DNA from: Paenibacillus dokdonensis
GTDB taxonomy: Bacteria > Bacillota > Bacilli > Paenibacillales > Paenibacillaceae
NCBI RefSeq assembly: GCF_004916975.1
Contig: NZ_STGQ01000002.1
Span: forward strand, 576,001-640,000
Reading direction: 5' to 3'
DNA: 64,000 nucleotides
Made by a program: the position numbers and the translations under genes. The notes beneath the pieces are model-generated. The model did no database searches. It was not told the origin of the DNA and saw only the letters and a list, made by a program, of their open reading frames with translations. The first letter of the stretch is position 1. Each line of letters opens with the position of its first letter. Positions 16,211 to 26,600 of this stretch are shown in pieces.

Positions 16211-17166
16211 TTAGCTAACCTCCCCCGGGAATTTTTCTGTCTTGGATCAAGGGCATCACGAATGCCATCGCCAATGAAGTTAACAGCAAGCACGACAATC
16301 AGGATGCAAAGACCCGGATAAACCGCCTGCATTGGATTGGTAAGCATGAACTCCTGCGAGTTGCTCAGCATAAGTCCCCAGCTTGTGGCAGGAGCCTGGA
16401 TACCGAGTCCAAGGTAAGAAAGACCCGATTCCGACAAAATAGCGCCGCCTACCATCAATGTTGCATTGACAATAATCGGAAAGCTTGCATTACGCATCAG
16501 ATGTCTGAAGATGATTCCCCAGCTGGAGACACCGATTGCTTTGGCAGCTTCGACATACTGCATTTCACGCAGCTGCAGGAAGTTGCCCCGTACGAGACGG
16601 GCGACGCCGGTCCAGCTGGTAAATGCCAAGATCATGATCATATACGATATCTTCGTACCAAAAATGGCCATTACGAGAATGTTCAGGAAAAGCGTTGGAA
16701 TCGAGTTCATGACATCGACTATCCGCATGAAGATCGTGTCAACCCATCCGCCGAAGTAGCCGGAAACCGCCCCGATAATGGAGCCGATGATAACCGTAAT
16801 CGCAGCGACTGAGAAACCGATGAACATGGAAATGCGACTGCTATAAACCAAGCGAGAGAAAATATCCCGCCCGACTTCGTCTGTACCCAAAAGATGATTT
16901 CCTGTTCCTGGAGCCAGGTTGGCGATCATCAGATCAATCCTGTCTGGCTTGTAAGGAGCTATCCAATTTGCGAAAACTGCAACTAATATAAACAGAAACA
17001 ATACGACAAGGCCTGACATCGCAAAGCCATTTTTTCTGAATTTGGTCCACACTGTTTTCCATGGACCCGGTGGTTTGTCGCTCGGAGGAAGCGGAGTGTT
17101 CTCCGGCACCTGCGGTTCAACAGACTGCTGCACATTCGGTGCGGACATCGCGTTCATGTCACTCAT
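16177..17166 (-). CDS. Oligopeptide/dipeptide ABC transporter permease (OppC/DppC-like)
   Basis: 329 residues, six membrane segments. The Pro-rich N-terminal cytoplasmic tail (about 1-45) precedes the first helix. The family Opp_C N-domain and the BPD_transp_1 domain are present, with the EAA loop (YVEAAKAIGVSSWGIIFRHL) that docks the ATPases. The start overlaps the stop of the OppB-like gene in ATGA. Confidence 0.95.
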   Translation of the reverse strand: MSDMNAMSAPNVQQSVEPQVPENTPLPPSDKPPGPWKTVWTKFRKNGFAMSGLVVLFLFILVAVFANWIAPYKPDRIDLMIANLAPGTGNHLLGTDEVGRDIFSRLVYSSRISMFIGFSVAAITVIIGSIIGAVSGYFGGWVDTIFMRIVDVMNSIPTLFLNILVMAIFGTKISYMIMILAFTSWTGVARLVRGNFLQLREMQYVEAAKAIGVSSWGIIFRHLMRNASFPIIVNATLMVGGAILSESGLSYLGLGIQAPATSWGLMLSNSQEFMLTNPMQAVYPGLCILIVVLAVNFIGDGIRDALDPRQKNSRGRLAKWRKSFSKSGI

Positions 17167-18134
17167 GCAGATTTTCCTCCCTTACGTCCAAGCTGTACAC
17201 GTGGATCGACAAGTTTATAAAGTATATCAGCGATCAGGTTGCCCAGTACCACCACAACAGCGGTTACCAGGGCGATTGCCATCAACACGGAGTACTCTCT
17301 CGCTCTTGCCATGTCAACAAATAGGCGGCCCATGCCAGGCCAGTTAAATACACTTTCAGTTAATGTGGCACCTACGACAAGAGTTGGCAATTCCATACCT
17401 AACACTGTAATTATCGGAATTAGGGCATTACGTAATGCATGTCGGAAAATAACCTTGCGCTCGGGAACACCTTTTGCGCGCGCAGTACGAATATAATCCT
17501 GTTCCAGAACTTCAAGCATACTTGAACGGGAATATTTAGAATAAGCTGCCAGGTTGGCCAAGATGAGAACGGTACATGGCAAAATCAAATGGTACAACAA
17601 ATCGATAAAGTTGCCTTGCTTATCCATGGCATACATGTCCGATAACGGAAGCCAATTAAGTTCCAACGAAAATACTTGCTGCAGAATAATACCAAACCAG
17701 AACGCCGGCATTGCAAAACCGACATACGAAACAAAGTTAGCCGTTTGATCAGAAATACCATAGGGCTTCGTACTGTTATAAATCCCCCATGGAATTGCGA
17801 TAATCATGGAGATTACCCAAGAAAAGGACATTAATACAAAGGTGTTTTTCATCGTTGGCCACAGAATATCCCCAACAGGAATATTGTTTTTAAAAGTCTT
17901 GCCGAGATCGCCTGTCAACAGGTTTTTGATCCAAATCCAATACTGTTCTGGTATCGACTTATCAAGACCCAAGTTGTGCATTTGCACCTTGGCTGCTGCC
18001 GGAGACATACCAGGTGAAATCATCATCTGGGTAGGTCCGCCTGGAGCTGCATGAATCAGTCCGAACGTTACCAGTGAAATCAAAAATAGCACTAGTATGG
18101 ATTGCAGTATGCGGCGGATGAGATATTCAGTCAT
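17163..18134 (-). CDS. Oligopeptide/dipeptide ABC transporter permease (OppB/DppB-like)
   Basis: 323 residues from the ATG at 18134, which is preceded by GGAGGATC; an upstream in-frame codon at 18167 lacks an SD. Six membrane segments, starting MTEYLIRRILQSILVLFLIS. EAA loop DYIRTARAKGVPERKVIFRH. It is separated from the binding-protein gene by a hairpin with a T run, an arrangement that usually lowers permease relative to binding-protein expression. Confidence 0.95.
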   Translation of the reverse strand: MTEYLIRRILQSILVLFLISLVTFGLIHAAPGGPTQMMISPGMSPAAAKVQMHNLGLDKSIPEQYWIWIKNLLTGDLGKTFKNNIPVGDILWPTMKNTFVLMSFSWVISMIIAIPWGIYNSTKPYGISDQTANFVSYVGFAMPAFWFGIILQQVFSLELNWLPLSDMYAMDKQGNFIDLLYHLILPCTVLILANLAAYSKYSRSSMLEVLEQDYIRTARAKGVPERKVIFRHALRNALIPIITVLGMELPTLVVGATLTESVFNWPGMGRLFVDMARAREYSVLMAIALVTAVVVVLGNLIADILYKLVDPRVQLGRKGGKSA

Positions 18135-18190
18135 AATTGATCCTCCTAACAAATTTACACACACCAAACACCACGACTTCCATAAAACGC

Positions 18191-18224
18191 AAAAAAGGGA
18201 GAGGGGGTAGATTACTCCCCCTCC
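18191..18224 (-). terminator. Intercistronic terminator/attenuator between binding protein and permease
   Basis: G/C-rich stem (18201-18207 with 18217-18223, 9-base loop) followed on the minus strand by CCCTTTTTT. It lies about 30 bases past the binding-protein stop and about 55 before the OppB-like start. Partial read-through would give excess binding protein. Confidence 0.75.
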
Positions 18225-18253
18225 AGCACCCGTTTGTGCCCTATTTTACATTA

Positions 18254-19984
18254 TTACTTAGCGTCGCCCATCCACCATTTGATCACATGGAAGAATTCGC
18301 CATATGCCAAGTTCGATATTGGAGCATCTTCTTCGTTAAACTTGATTTTCTTGCTGTGTGCTTGCGGTGTACCGTATTGGTATAAGAAAATGTATGGAAG
18401 ATCTGTAGAAATTTCAGTTGCGATTTCTTTGTAAACTTCTTTACGTTTTTCTTGGTCTACGACTTTAGTTCCTTCTTCCCACAACTTGTCAAGCTTATCG
18501 TTTTTGTAGAAGACCATGTTTTGTCCTGTCGGAGCAAAGAACTTGGAACTGAACGTAGATTCGCCGTCCGGATCCGGGCTGTTCAGAGACCAGCCGAGCA
18601 GGATTGCGTTAAATTTACCAGGAGTCAGGTTTTGCTCGTTCCATGCTGCGAAATCGATCGCTTTAGGAATCATTTCGATACCGACATCCTTGAAGTTTTG
18701 CTGCATAACGAGCGAAACTTGTTCACGACGGCTGTTGCCCGAGTTATATTGCAACTCGAAGGAGAAGCGGTGTCCGTCTTTGACCAGAATGCCGTCGCTG
18801 CCAGCTTTCCAACCTTCTTCAGCAAGCAGTTGCTTAGCCTTTTCCGGATCGAACTGGTAGTTTACTGCTGCGTCGCCTGGATCAGCCCAAGAATTAGGCA
18901 TAAACGGAGCGTTCATCAGCTGTCCAACGCCCTTCAGAACGTTGTCGACCATACCTTGACGGTTAACGGCATAAGCCATCGCTTGTCTAGTTTTTTGGCC
19001 TTCCCAAGGAACGAATTTGTCCTTGAAGTTTTCTGGTTTACGGTTCAGACCTACGAATTCATATTGCGGTCCTGGCAGGGATGCAACATTGATGGAATCA
19101 ATTTTCTTAACCGCATCCAGCTGAGTTACAGGAACGCCGCTTACCAAGTCGATGTCGCCTTTGATCAGTGCTTGAACCTCTGTGTTTTGGTCAGCATAGA
19201 TTTTGTAGACAACAGTCGAAATGTTTGGCTTAGGACCCCAGTAGTCCGGATTCGCATCGAATTTCAGGTATTCCTTTTGCTTCCATTCCGTCCATTTCCA
19301 CGGTCCGCTTGTAACGGTTTTCGCAGGATCTGTACCGTAAGAATTTTTTTGCATTTCTGTAACTTTAATATCTTTGAGCACATGTTGCGGCGCAATTTCC
19401 GCAGCAAGGCTGTATTTGAATGGAGCATATACCTGCTTCATTGTAATTTTCACGTTTTGAGCGTCTACAACTTCGATTTTTGATACTTTGTCAAAGTTGG
19501 AGATTGCTGGTGAACCCGTTTCTGGATTCATGATTGTTTCAAGTGTAAATTTCACGTCGTCAGCTGTAATTGGCTGTCCGTCGCTCCATTTCAGGTTGTC
19601 CTTCAGCTTAATCTCGTAAGTGAGACCATCTTCGGAGATCTTCATAGGCTCAGCAGCCAGGGACCAAGGCTCAGCTACGACATTTCCTTCTTTGTCATAG
19701 TCGAACAATTTTGCATAGAGGAACTGCTCAGCATCACCGGAAGCCGTATCCTGTACGAAGATCGGGTTCACGCTAACGATGTCGGAGAAAGTACCTACTG
19801 TAAGTGTTCCACCTTGTGTAGGCTCTCCACTTTCAGCCGGCTTGTCATCCGTTTTTGCTGCTTCTTCTTTCTTAGGCTCGTCCTTCGGAGCATCTGCAGT
19901 TTTGGAATCGCCGCAACCTACGAAAAGAGCACTGACAACAGACAATGATACCATCAAAGACAACCATTTTTTCTTACTTGCCAT
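18254..19984 (-). CDS. Peptide-type ABC transporter substrate-binding lipoprotein
   Basis: 576-residue SBP_bac_5 (family 5) protein. Signal peptide of about 22 residues with lipobox LFVGC, so Cys is lipidated and the protein is tethered outside the membrane. A charged linker rich in Asp, Lys, Glu and Pro follows (about 25-55), then the binding domain with GGTLTVGTFSDIVSVNPIF and LKWSDGQPITADDVKFTLE, the family signature. It is the first gene of the SBP-B-C-D-F operon. Family members bind di- or oligopeptides, nickel or other solutes; the sequence alone does not settle which. Confidence 0.95.
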   Translation of the reverse strand: MASKKKWLSLMVSLSVVSALFVGCGDSKTADAPKDEPKKEEAAKTDDKPAESGEPTQGGTLTVGTFSDIVSVNPIFVQDTASGDAEQFLYAKLFDYDKEGNVVAEPWSLAAEPMKISEDGLTYEIKLKDNLKWSDGQPITADDVKFTLETIMNPETGSPAISNFDKVSKIEVVDAQNVKITMKQVYAPFKYSLAAEIAPQHVLKDIKVTEMQKNSYGTDPAKTVTSGPWKWTEWKQKEYLKFDANPDYWGPKPNISTVVYKIYADQNTEVQALIKGDIDLVSGVPVTQLDAVKKIDSINVASLPGPQYEFVGLNRKPENFKDKFVPWEGQKTRQAMAYAVNRQGMVDNVLKGVGQLMNAPFMPNSWADPGDAAVNYQFDPEKAKQLLAEEGWKAGSDGILVKDGHRFSFELQYNSGNSRREQVSLVMQQNFKDVGIEMIPKAIDFAAWNEQNLTPGKFNAILLGWSLNSPDPDGESTFSSKFFAPTGQNMVFYKNDKLDKLWEEGTKVVDQEKRKEVYKEIATEISTDLPYIFLYQYGTPQAHSKKIKFNEEDAPISNLAYGEFFHVIKWWMGDAK

Positions 19985-20425
19985 TTACCATATTCCTCCC
20001 CTTTGAAAATAAAAATGATGGATACCTGCAGTAACTGCAATGAGCATCCCAAGACCTTTCTAATAGTTCAAACGAAACATGTCAGTCTGACTATTAGGGA
20101 CTTTTACACCTGTGTTGAATTCGTTCTACAGACCCCCGAATTACGTTTGAGACAATTCCCCCTCTTGTATCAACAACGTTCAAACAAGACGACGGCAACA
20201 GGTGAAACAATATATTAAAATTCAATATATCCAAATTTTAGGAGATTCCAGTCCCGAAAATGTTCATCCCAGACTAGGCTGAAATTGTGAACAATCCGGA
20301 CAAATTTACGCGGACCTAATAACGCAATAAAGCATTAATGCTTTAAATGACCATCGGTCAATTGAAATCAGCAAGAATGACAATAGATCGTACTGGTTAA
20401 AAATTCCTATATAAATTTAATGTAA

Positions 20426-20454
20426 ATGATACGTGTAAATTTATATCACGTCAA
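20426..20454 (-). promoter_or_regulatory. Candidate promoter of the peptide ABC operon
   Basis: TTGACG (20454-20449) and TATCAT (20431-20426), 17 bases apart, both 5/6 matches. It would give a leader of about 430 bases before the lipoprotein gene. The 870-base gap 19985-20853 is AT-rich. It also holds a 7-bp inverted repeat (AATGTAA/TTACATT, 20613-20631), another weaker promoter-like pair near 20700-20723, and the mannosidase terminator. No T-box or riboswitch was recognised in the leader. Confidence 0.45.
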
Positions 20455-20799
20455 TATTTTTTTTGGGCACTTCGTATTAATTTTTTTTAATGTTCAAAAT
20501 CTAGCGCCAGTACAGGGTTTATCGTGAAAAAGGATACCATTTCATATCGAATTTTAATGTTAAAAGCAGAGGATGCCTGAACGAGAAATGGTCGTTTGGA
20601 AGTGACAGTAAAAATGTAAACCGCTTACATTGTAAAACTATTGTTTTTCATGTCAGGTTACCTAACACAATTGACAATTAATATAATACGTTCAAATTTA
20701 CTGGAAACGAATTCATCTGTCAATGAAAAAAATTATGTAATGCATTATTTATTATTCGGTGGAATACTTCAAATTCCTTTATGGAATTATTTAATAATT

Positions 20800-20838
20800 G
20801 GGGAAAAGGAGACTTCATAAGTCCCCTTTTCCCCACTT
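20800..20838 (-). terminator. Terminator of the GH38 gene
   Basis: Long inverted repeat (GGGGAAAAGGAGACTT around CATA) starting 16 bases past the GH38 stop. On the minus strand only a short AATTATT follows, so termination may rely on the strong stem. Confidence 0.65.
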
Positions 20839-20853
20839 TAAGCTTACTCTTGA

Positions 20854-23607
20854 TTACGAAAGATGCCGAACACCAGCCGTTACAATTTCACAAGATCCAA
20901 CAGGCAGTTCGACGCGGTTCGCACGCGCTTCAAGCTGATCCTTACTGGATTCCTCGAGAATGGTTGTTTTGTACACGGAACTGTTTTGATTGGTGAGCTG
21001 AAGCTCCAGCGTACTTGGTTCAGACTTCATGTTGAACCAGCGCAGCATGTCATCGCCAGACTCCTCGTTTACTTTCCAAGAAGAGAAGGCCAAATTCTTA
21101 GACTCCCATGTAATGGTTGTGTGCTCTGCAGGAATGGTTCCTTCATGCAGTCCCGTTTGGCTGACAGTCCATGGAATTTGGAACTGGTATGCTTCCTGAT
21201 AAGCTCCGGTATCAACACCATCACCGCTGTGAGGGATGAGCTCCAAATGAACCGTATGCTCTCCAAAACACTGAGCCTCTGGTGTAAGGAAATGCCCCCA
21301 GTCACCGAGCTCGCCTACAGAACGGAGTAAGGTCACAGCAATCGTGTTGCGGCCGTCCCTTAGCACCTCGTATTCATTCAGACCCAGATTGGCTACCGTA
21401 AGGCCAGCCCCATCACCGCTGACATCAACAAAAGCTTGCTGATGCTGCGCATTACTTGGGTTTTTCCATTCCTTGGTAGGATTGTTATCACGAGTCACAA
21501 TTTCGAACATGGAATCCACATGATGGTTGGAAGACTCGATGTCCGTAGGCATCAGCATCCGTACACGATGATCTTTTGCCTGATTGTTAAAGCTGGCTTC
21601 TACCTTGACGCCTTTGCCTCCCCGTTCCAGTGTGACCCGCGTGCTGATTTTCATCGGAACAGTTTCCTTCACCCGCTGCGATTTGCGCACAGGGAAATAG
21701 ATCAACTCTACCTGTTCCTGATCCAGCAGCTTGTCGGCAGAGGCAGGAACCTCCCAATCATGGGTTATCTCCAGGACAGCACGGTATGCCGTATCCTCTA
21801 CAACACGAATGGAAGCCTTCAGGTCTTTGGTTGTCAGAGCCTCTTCGCCCTCCGGTTGCTTATACATGTATTCATTGCCGATATCGCCGGTATCTTCATA
21901 GATCAGCAGATCGCTGTACACACGGCCTGTACGTTTATCGGAAATTGTAATACTGCCGTTTGCTGCGGCTTCTACTCGCAGGTTGTCATTTTCCATGACA
22001 TGTCCCTCTTTCACAAGGGAGCCTGCTTGAATCGATAGCCCCTCGGCTGCAGATCCGCCAACCAAAGCATAGGTTCTAAGACCAAGCGAAGGAATCTGGT
22101 TCGCCTCCAACGTAATTCGGACAGCACGCGCCATAAATGGCTGACGGAATTTGTCATCCGGCAGATCATAACCAAAGCGAAGACCAAGATCCTCAAGCGT
22201 AAATGCCACTGGCTTGCCTTGCGCATCCACCACGGCACGAGCCCCGAGATCAAGCTCCTTCATTCGGCGGCTCATCTCTTCAAGGGTACCTCCGTCACGG
22301 AAGTATACACGCTGCACATCGAGATCAACGGACACGGTGCCACTGCGCTTCCAGCCGGTTGTGTTAAATACAACAAACGGAACGGTATCTTCCCCGAATG
22401 TACGGAAAACGGAAGTGTCTACCGCATCGGCTACCGCCTGCTTGCTCTCCTCAATGATCGATTCGGCAACATCGCGGCTTTTCGCAAATCGCGTGACCAT
22501 TTCACGGTGGACTTCATCCACGCTGCAGCCGCAAATACTGTCATGCGGATGGTTCTGCATCAGCGTTTTCCACGCATACGTAAACAGATCATGCGGATAC
22601 TCCTGGCCAGCGATGCGGGCATACGAAGCCAGCGGTTCGGCCACCTTTTCAAGCATTGCCTGTCCATGCTGGTTCATCTGCTTCAAGTAAACACGTGCAG
22701 AAGCCGTATTGACGAGCGTTCCCCAGCCATCGGTACGCTGGCTGCGGAGTTCGCCGCGAACGACGGACAGATCGCCATCTTTGGCCTTCTTCACCGCATC
22801 CAGATATTTAGGGAAGTTGGAATGCACGAACTCCGTATCCGGATATAGAGACCGCGCGGTTTCGAGTGCCTCTGCCAGATCTGTCTGGATTGGCTGATGG
22901 TCGCATCCGTTCATGTATAAAAGTTCAGGGGTCGATGCATATTTTTCAGCATCAGCCAGCTTTCTGTCCCAGAAAATTTTCGCTTCCTCCGGATCTACAG
23001 GTACCTCGTTGCCGTTGCTATACCAGTTGGCAAACAGAATACCCAGTACCTTGGAGCCGTCCGGTCCTTCCCAGATCAGCTCGGAGAACGAAGATTCATA
23101 ATCAGAGTCAGCGACGGTGTTGTTAAAGCCCGTCGGTTTAACGCCGCGGCCGAACACGGCATTATCAATGCCGGATTGGCGCATAAGCTGCGGTGTCTGT
23201 CCTACAAGACCGAATGTATCAGGGAAATAACCGATTTTGGATATTTGTCCATAACGGCGGGCATCCTTGTGCCCGATCTGCATATTGCGGATGTTAGCCT
23301 CGCCGCTGGTCAGGAATGCATCCTGCAGAATATACCATGGCCCGATGAAAATACGGCCTTCGTTGATATACTTCTCCAGACGTTCCTTTTGCTCCGGGCG
23401 AACTTGAAGATAGTCCTCCAGGATGATCGTCTGTCCATCCAGATAAAAGCTTTTGTATTCCGTATCTTTTTCCAGAGTATCCATCAGTACATCCATGGTC
23501 CGGATCAAACGCATATGATGCTTTTCGTATGGCAGATACCATTCTCTGTCCCAGTGGGTATGTGAAATAATGTGTGCGGTTCTTTTAGACTTAGTCTCAG
23601 ATGTCAT
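20854..23607 (-). CDS. GH38 alpha-mannosidase
   Basis: 917 residues, no signal peptide, so cytoplasmic. N-terminal GH38 catalytic barrel with HTHWDREWYLPY (zinc ligands H18 and D20), the nucleophile Asp in GYFPDTFGLVGQ (D130), and CGCSVDEVHREMV; then the helical mid-domain and large C-terminal beta domains. It resembles the streptococcal GH38 alpha-1,3-mannosidases that are encoded next to GH125. Start at 23607 has GAGAGGAG upstream. It is the last of three glycosidase genes (GH125, GH-A, GH38) with 58 bases to the GH-A gene. Predicted role: hydrolysis of alpha-mannosyl units from imported oligosaccharides. A mannosylglycerate-type activity, also known in GH38, is the main alternative. Confidence 0.92.
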   Translation of the reverse strand: MTSETKSKRTAHIISHTHWDREWYLPYEKHHMRLIRTMDVLMDTLEKDTEYKSFYLDGQTIILEDYLQVRPEQKERLEKYINEGRIFIGPWYILQDAFLTSGEANIRNMQIGHKDARRYGQISKIGYFPDTFGLVGQTPQLMRQSGIDNAVFGRGVKPTGFNNTVADSDYESSFSELIWEGPDGSKVLGILFANWYSNGNEVPVDPEEAKIFWDRKLADAEKYASTPELLYMNGCDHQPIQTDLAEALETARSLYPDTEFVHSNFPKYLDAVKKAKDGDLSVVRGELRSQRTDGWGTLVNTASARVYLKQMNQHGQAMLEKVAEPLASYARIAGQEYPHDLFTYAWKTLMQNHPHDSICGCSVDEVHREMVTRFAKSRDVAESIIEESKQAVADAVDTSVFRTFGEDTVPFVVFNTTGWKRSGTVSVDLDVQRVYFRDGGTLEEMSRRMKELDLGARAVVDAQGKPVAFTLEDLGLRFGYDLPDDKFRQPFMARAVRITLEANQIPSLGLRTYALVGGSAAEGLSIQAGSLVKEGHVMENDNLRVEAAANGSITISDKRTGRVYSDLLIYEDTGDIGNEYMYKQPEGEEALTTKDLKASIRVVEDTAYRAVLEITHDWEVPASADKLLDQEQVELIYFPVRKSQRVKETVPMKISTRVTLERGGKGVKVEASFNNQAKDHRVRMLMPTDIESSNHHVDSMFEIVTRDNNPTKEWKNPSNAQHQQAFVDVSGDGAGLTVANLGLNEYEVLRDGRNTIAVTLLRSVGELGDWGHFLTPEAQCFGEHTVHLELIPHSGDGVDTGAYQEAYQFQIPWTVSQTGLHEGTIPAEHTTITWESKNLAFSSWKVNEESGDDMLRWFNMKSEPSTLELQLTNQNSSVYKTTILEESSKDQLEARANRVELPVGSCEIVTAGVRHLS

Positions 23608-23665
23608 GTGAGGTGATTCTCCTCTCGCTGTTTAGTAAAAATCATAATTTATTTATATTTAAAAG

Positions 23666-26600
23666 CTACCTTACTTCAACGCTCACTTCATGCGGACGGT
23701 ACACTGACAATAGCTCTCCATGTCCATCTACCGCGAACAACACAGAGCGTTCCTTTTCGAGTTCAAAGGCATACGTTTTTCCAGTCGCTTCATCCTTGAC
23801 AGCTACCGGCGTATTCATCGCCTGCTCGGAAACGAAAACATAAAGCGCGCCCTCTTTATATAGAAGCTTTCTGCCGTAAATTCCAGAAACTTCCCCAGAA
23901 AGCCACTTGATTTCCGGTTTGTAACCCGCCTCAGCGAGGATATAACGGTAAAGCTCGGTAACCGTCTCTTCACGGTCATTCATTTCAACAGGCAGCGGGC
24001 AGAAAAACATTTGTCCATTACCAATGGACATTTTTATGAGTTTGGTCGGCTCTGTATTTGCCGTCTGAGCTGCCCCGTTGACACCGCCCTGTTCCCCAGG
24101 AATTTCCTTAAGCAGCTGGGCAATTTTCCGGCTTCCAAAAGATACCGGCAGCTGTTTCCCATCCAGCTCCAGCACCTCTTCTCTCAGCACATTGCTGAGC
24201 ATGCGGGTACCATTCTCGAATTGCCCCAATTCCTCCTGTAAGCGGCTTGTTGGATGCCAGTAAGCATCCAGCCCAATCGGTCCTGTCACAAGCAGCGTAG
24301 ATCCGCTCTCCTTGATATAGTCCAGCAGGCGCTCGAATGCCTCATCAGCGATGTTGTGCGCGCTTGGCAGTAGAATCAGCTTAGGAGGAGCATCCTGTCT
24401 GAGATCGTCAATCTGGTACTCACCTACTGCGCGGAAAGGTACCTTCAGCTCATAGGATAAAATCCGGGTCAAACGTGTCGTTGCTTCAAAGGCCAGCTTA
24501 CGGTTGGAGAAGTCATTGGAGTACGGGAAAATAGCGACCACGTCTTCAAGCTGGCGTTCTACGAACAAGTCGCGGGTCTTGCCTATAAAGCTGCCGAAGT
24601 CATAGGACACATCCGCTTCCGGCTTCTCAGTACCGTCGGCACGCAGGGCTCCGATATGCGACTCATTGGCGTTATCCATATAGAAATTGGTATTCCAAAT
24701 CCAGTGGATTGCGCCTGCGCCCCCGGTTGAGAACGCATATGCATACTTACGTTCCAGGATGGAGCGAAGCTCCTTCTCGCTCCGTTTGGCGCGTCCGTCT
24801 GGTGTTTCCACATACATAATGCCGGTTTCCTGAATCAGGTTCGGCTTGTCCACGGTCTTGGCAAAGATACCGTCCCATACTAACTGGTCATTAAGCCACC
24901 AGGAGTGAACTGTCGTATAATCTACGGCCTCGCCGTAGAAAAACGGTGATGGCCGCGATGCGCCAAGTGCCTCGTCCTGACCTACAGTCACGAGCTGATC
25001 CGCGTTATCCCGTTTGATAGCTCCTGTAAGCTCGGATGCCCAGCGGTTATGCATATCCATGGAGAAGAGCACATAATCCAGCCAGCGGGTACCCTTCTTG
25101 CCCGAGTGGATATCCTGAATGTCGAAGTTGATCTCTGAAGCCTCCGGCGGTACCGCAGCCGTGAAGTTCGGCAGCTGCTCCGGTGTCATGTTCCAACGCT
25201 CCTGCAGAGCGGAAATATCTCCATGGCGATTTTTCAGCCATTCCACAAATGCCGCCTTTTCAAACGGGTCACGCGCAGAACGTGGTCCATCCGAGAAGAT
25301 ACGCTCCGGGTCAAACATCGACGGCTCGTTGATCAAATCCCAATCCACATTGGACGTCGCCTTGTGGCGCAGGGTAATGGAACGGATAAAACGCTTTTGT
25401 GCTTCAAGACTGCGCGGATCTAAATAAGGATTCAAGCCTTCCCATGCCTCCGGTGTAAACGAGAAGAATGTAAAGGTTACCTGCAATCCATGCTTCTTCG
25501 CAGTCAGCAGGAAAGCGTCAATGGAACGCAGTACTTCCTCGGAAGCATGTCCATCCGATTGCATGATATTACGGTATGCGGTCCAGATTCCGGTCCGGAT
25601 CCAGTTGATGCCCGCATGCGCCATCTGAGCCATATCCCGGTCCCAAACTGCCGTATTTGGTAAAAACAGAAACTTACGTGCCACATCGGATGTCATGTAT
25701 GTCATACCTACGACAGGCAAAGGTCTTCCATCTTTAATGAAATAATCGCGACCACAGGTTATTGGAGCCCCTTCGCTGAGCAAGTCAGCATCATGTCCCC
25801 AATATCCCTGCTTCAGAAGACGTGTCTCTCCATGCTCGGACTCCGCCCGGCACTCTACCCTATACATTCCCGGCTTTATATCCACTGGAACAGGAATGCG
25901 CAGTATCTCAAGCTCATGACCAGCTTGAATGGAGACCTCTGTTGCAAAAACGGGATCCTGCTCATCCTGATGATGTACGGTAATGGAGAAGTTCCATTCC
26001 GTCAGCTGCTCTCCAACATCGCGCCCAAGATCCTGCGCCTGCAGCGTCAGGACTGCGCGTTCTCCTGGCAGATAAGCCGCATAGCCTGGCTTAAGGCTCC
26101 ACTCGGTGACGCCATGACTGCAATATGCAGCCCACTCAAGCAGCGCTTCCGCTCCGCCCTGTTCCCAAAAATGCTTACTCACGTTTTGGTTGACAAACAG
26201 CCAGCGTCCACCCGCAAAAGGTCCCCTGCTGTTCTCCCACAGGACTGCAGGCGCAGCAACTTCACGCCCCTCAGCCGAGATACCTTTGAGTACGGCTGAA
26301 ATTTGCGTATCCATCGAGCCAGCCGAGCCCATTTGATGTGGCAGCTCCACATTTTTCGTAACATGCGGAACCAGATTCCAGGTGTCCGCCACTTCGAACA
26401 GTGCCTCATGACCTTCAAACAGCGGATTCAGCGTATCTGCATTCAGCAGTTTTACCGGATCCGACTCGACGCGCAGCGCCTCATGTATATGAAGCTGCTG
26501 ATGATATGCAGTCTGCTCTGCTTCGACCTTCCACTTGCCCTCTGACTTTCTTACCGGACGTTTGAATGGTGCCCCGCCCAGGCTGACCAGGTTGCCACCA

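Noticed and set aside
18452..19483. 343-codon frame opposite the peptide-binding lipoprotein
   Set aside because: Antisense shadow of a clear SBP_bac_5 gene.
20615..20629. TGTAAACCGCTTACA as a cre box
   Set aside because: It is 15 bases long with one extra base at the centre and does not fit the 14-base cre spacing; it is more likely another palindromic site or chance.
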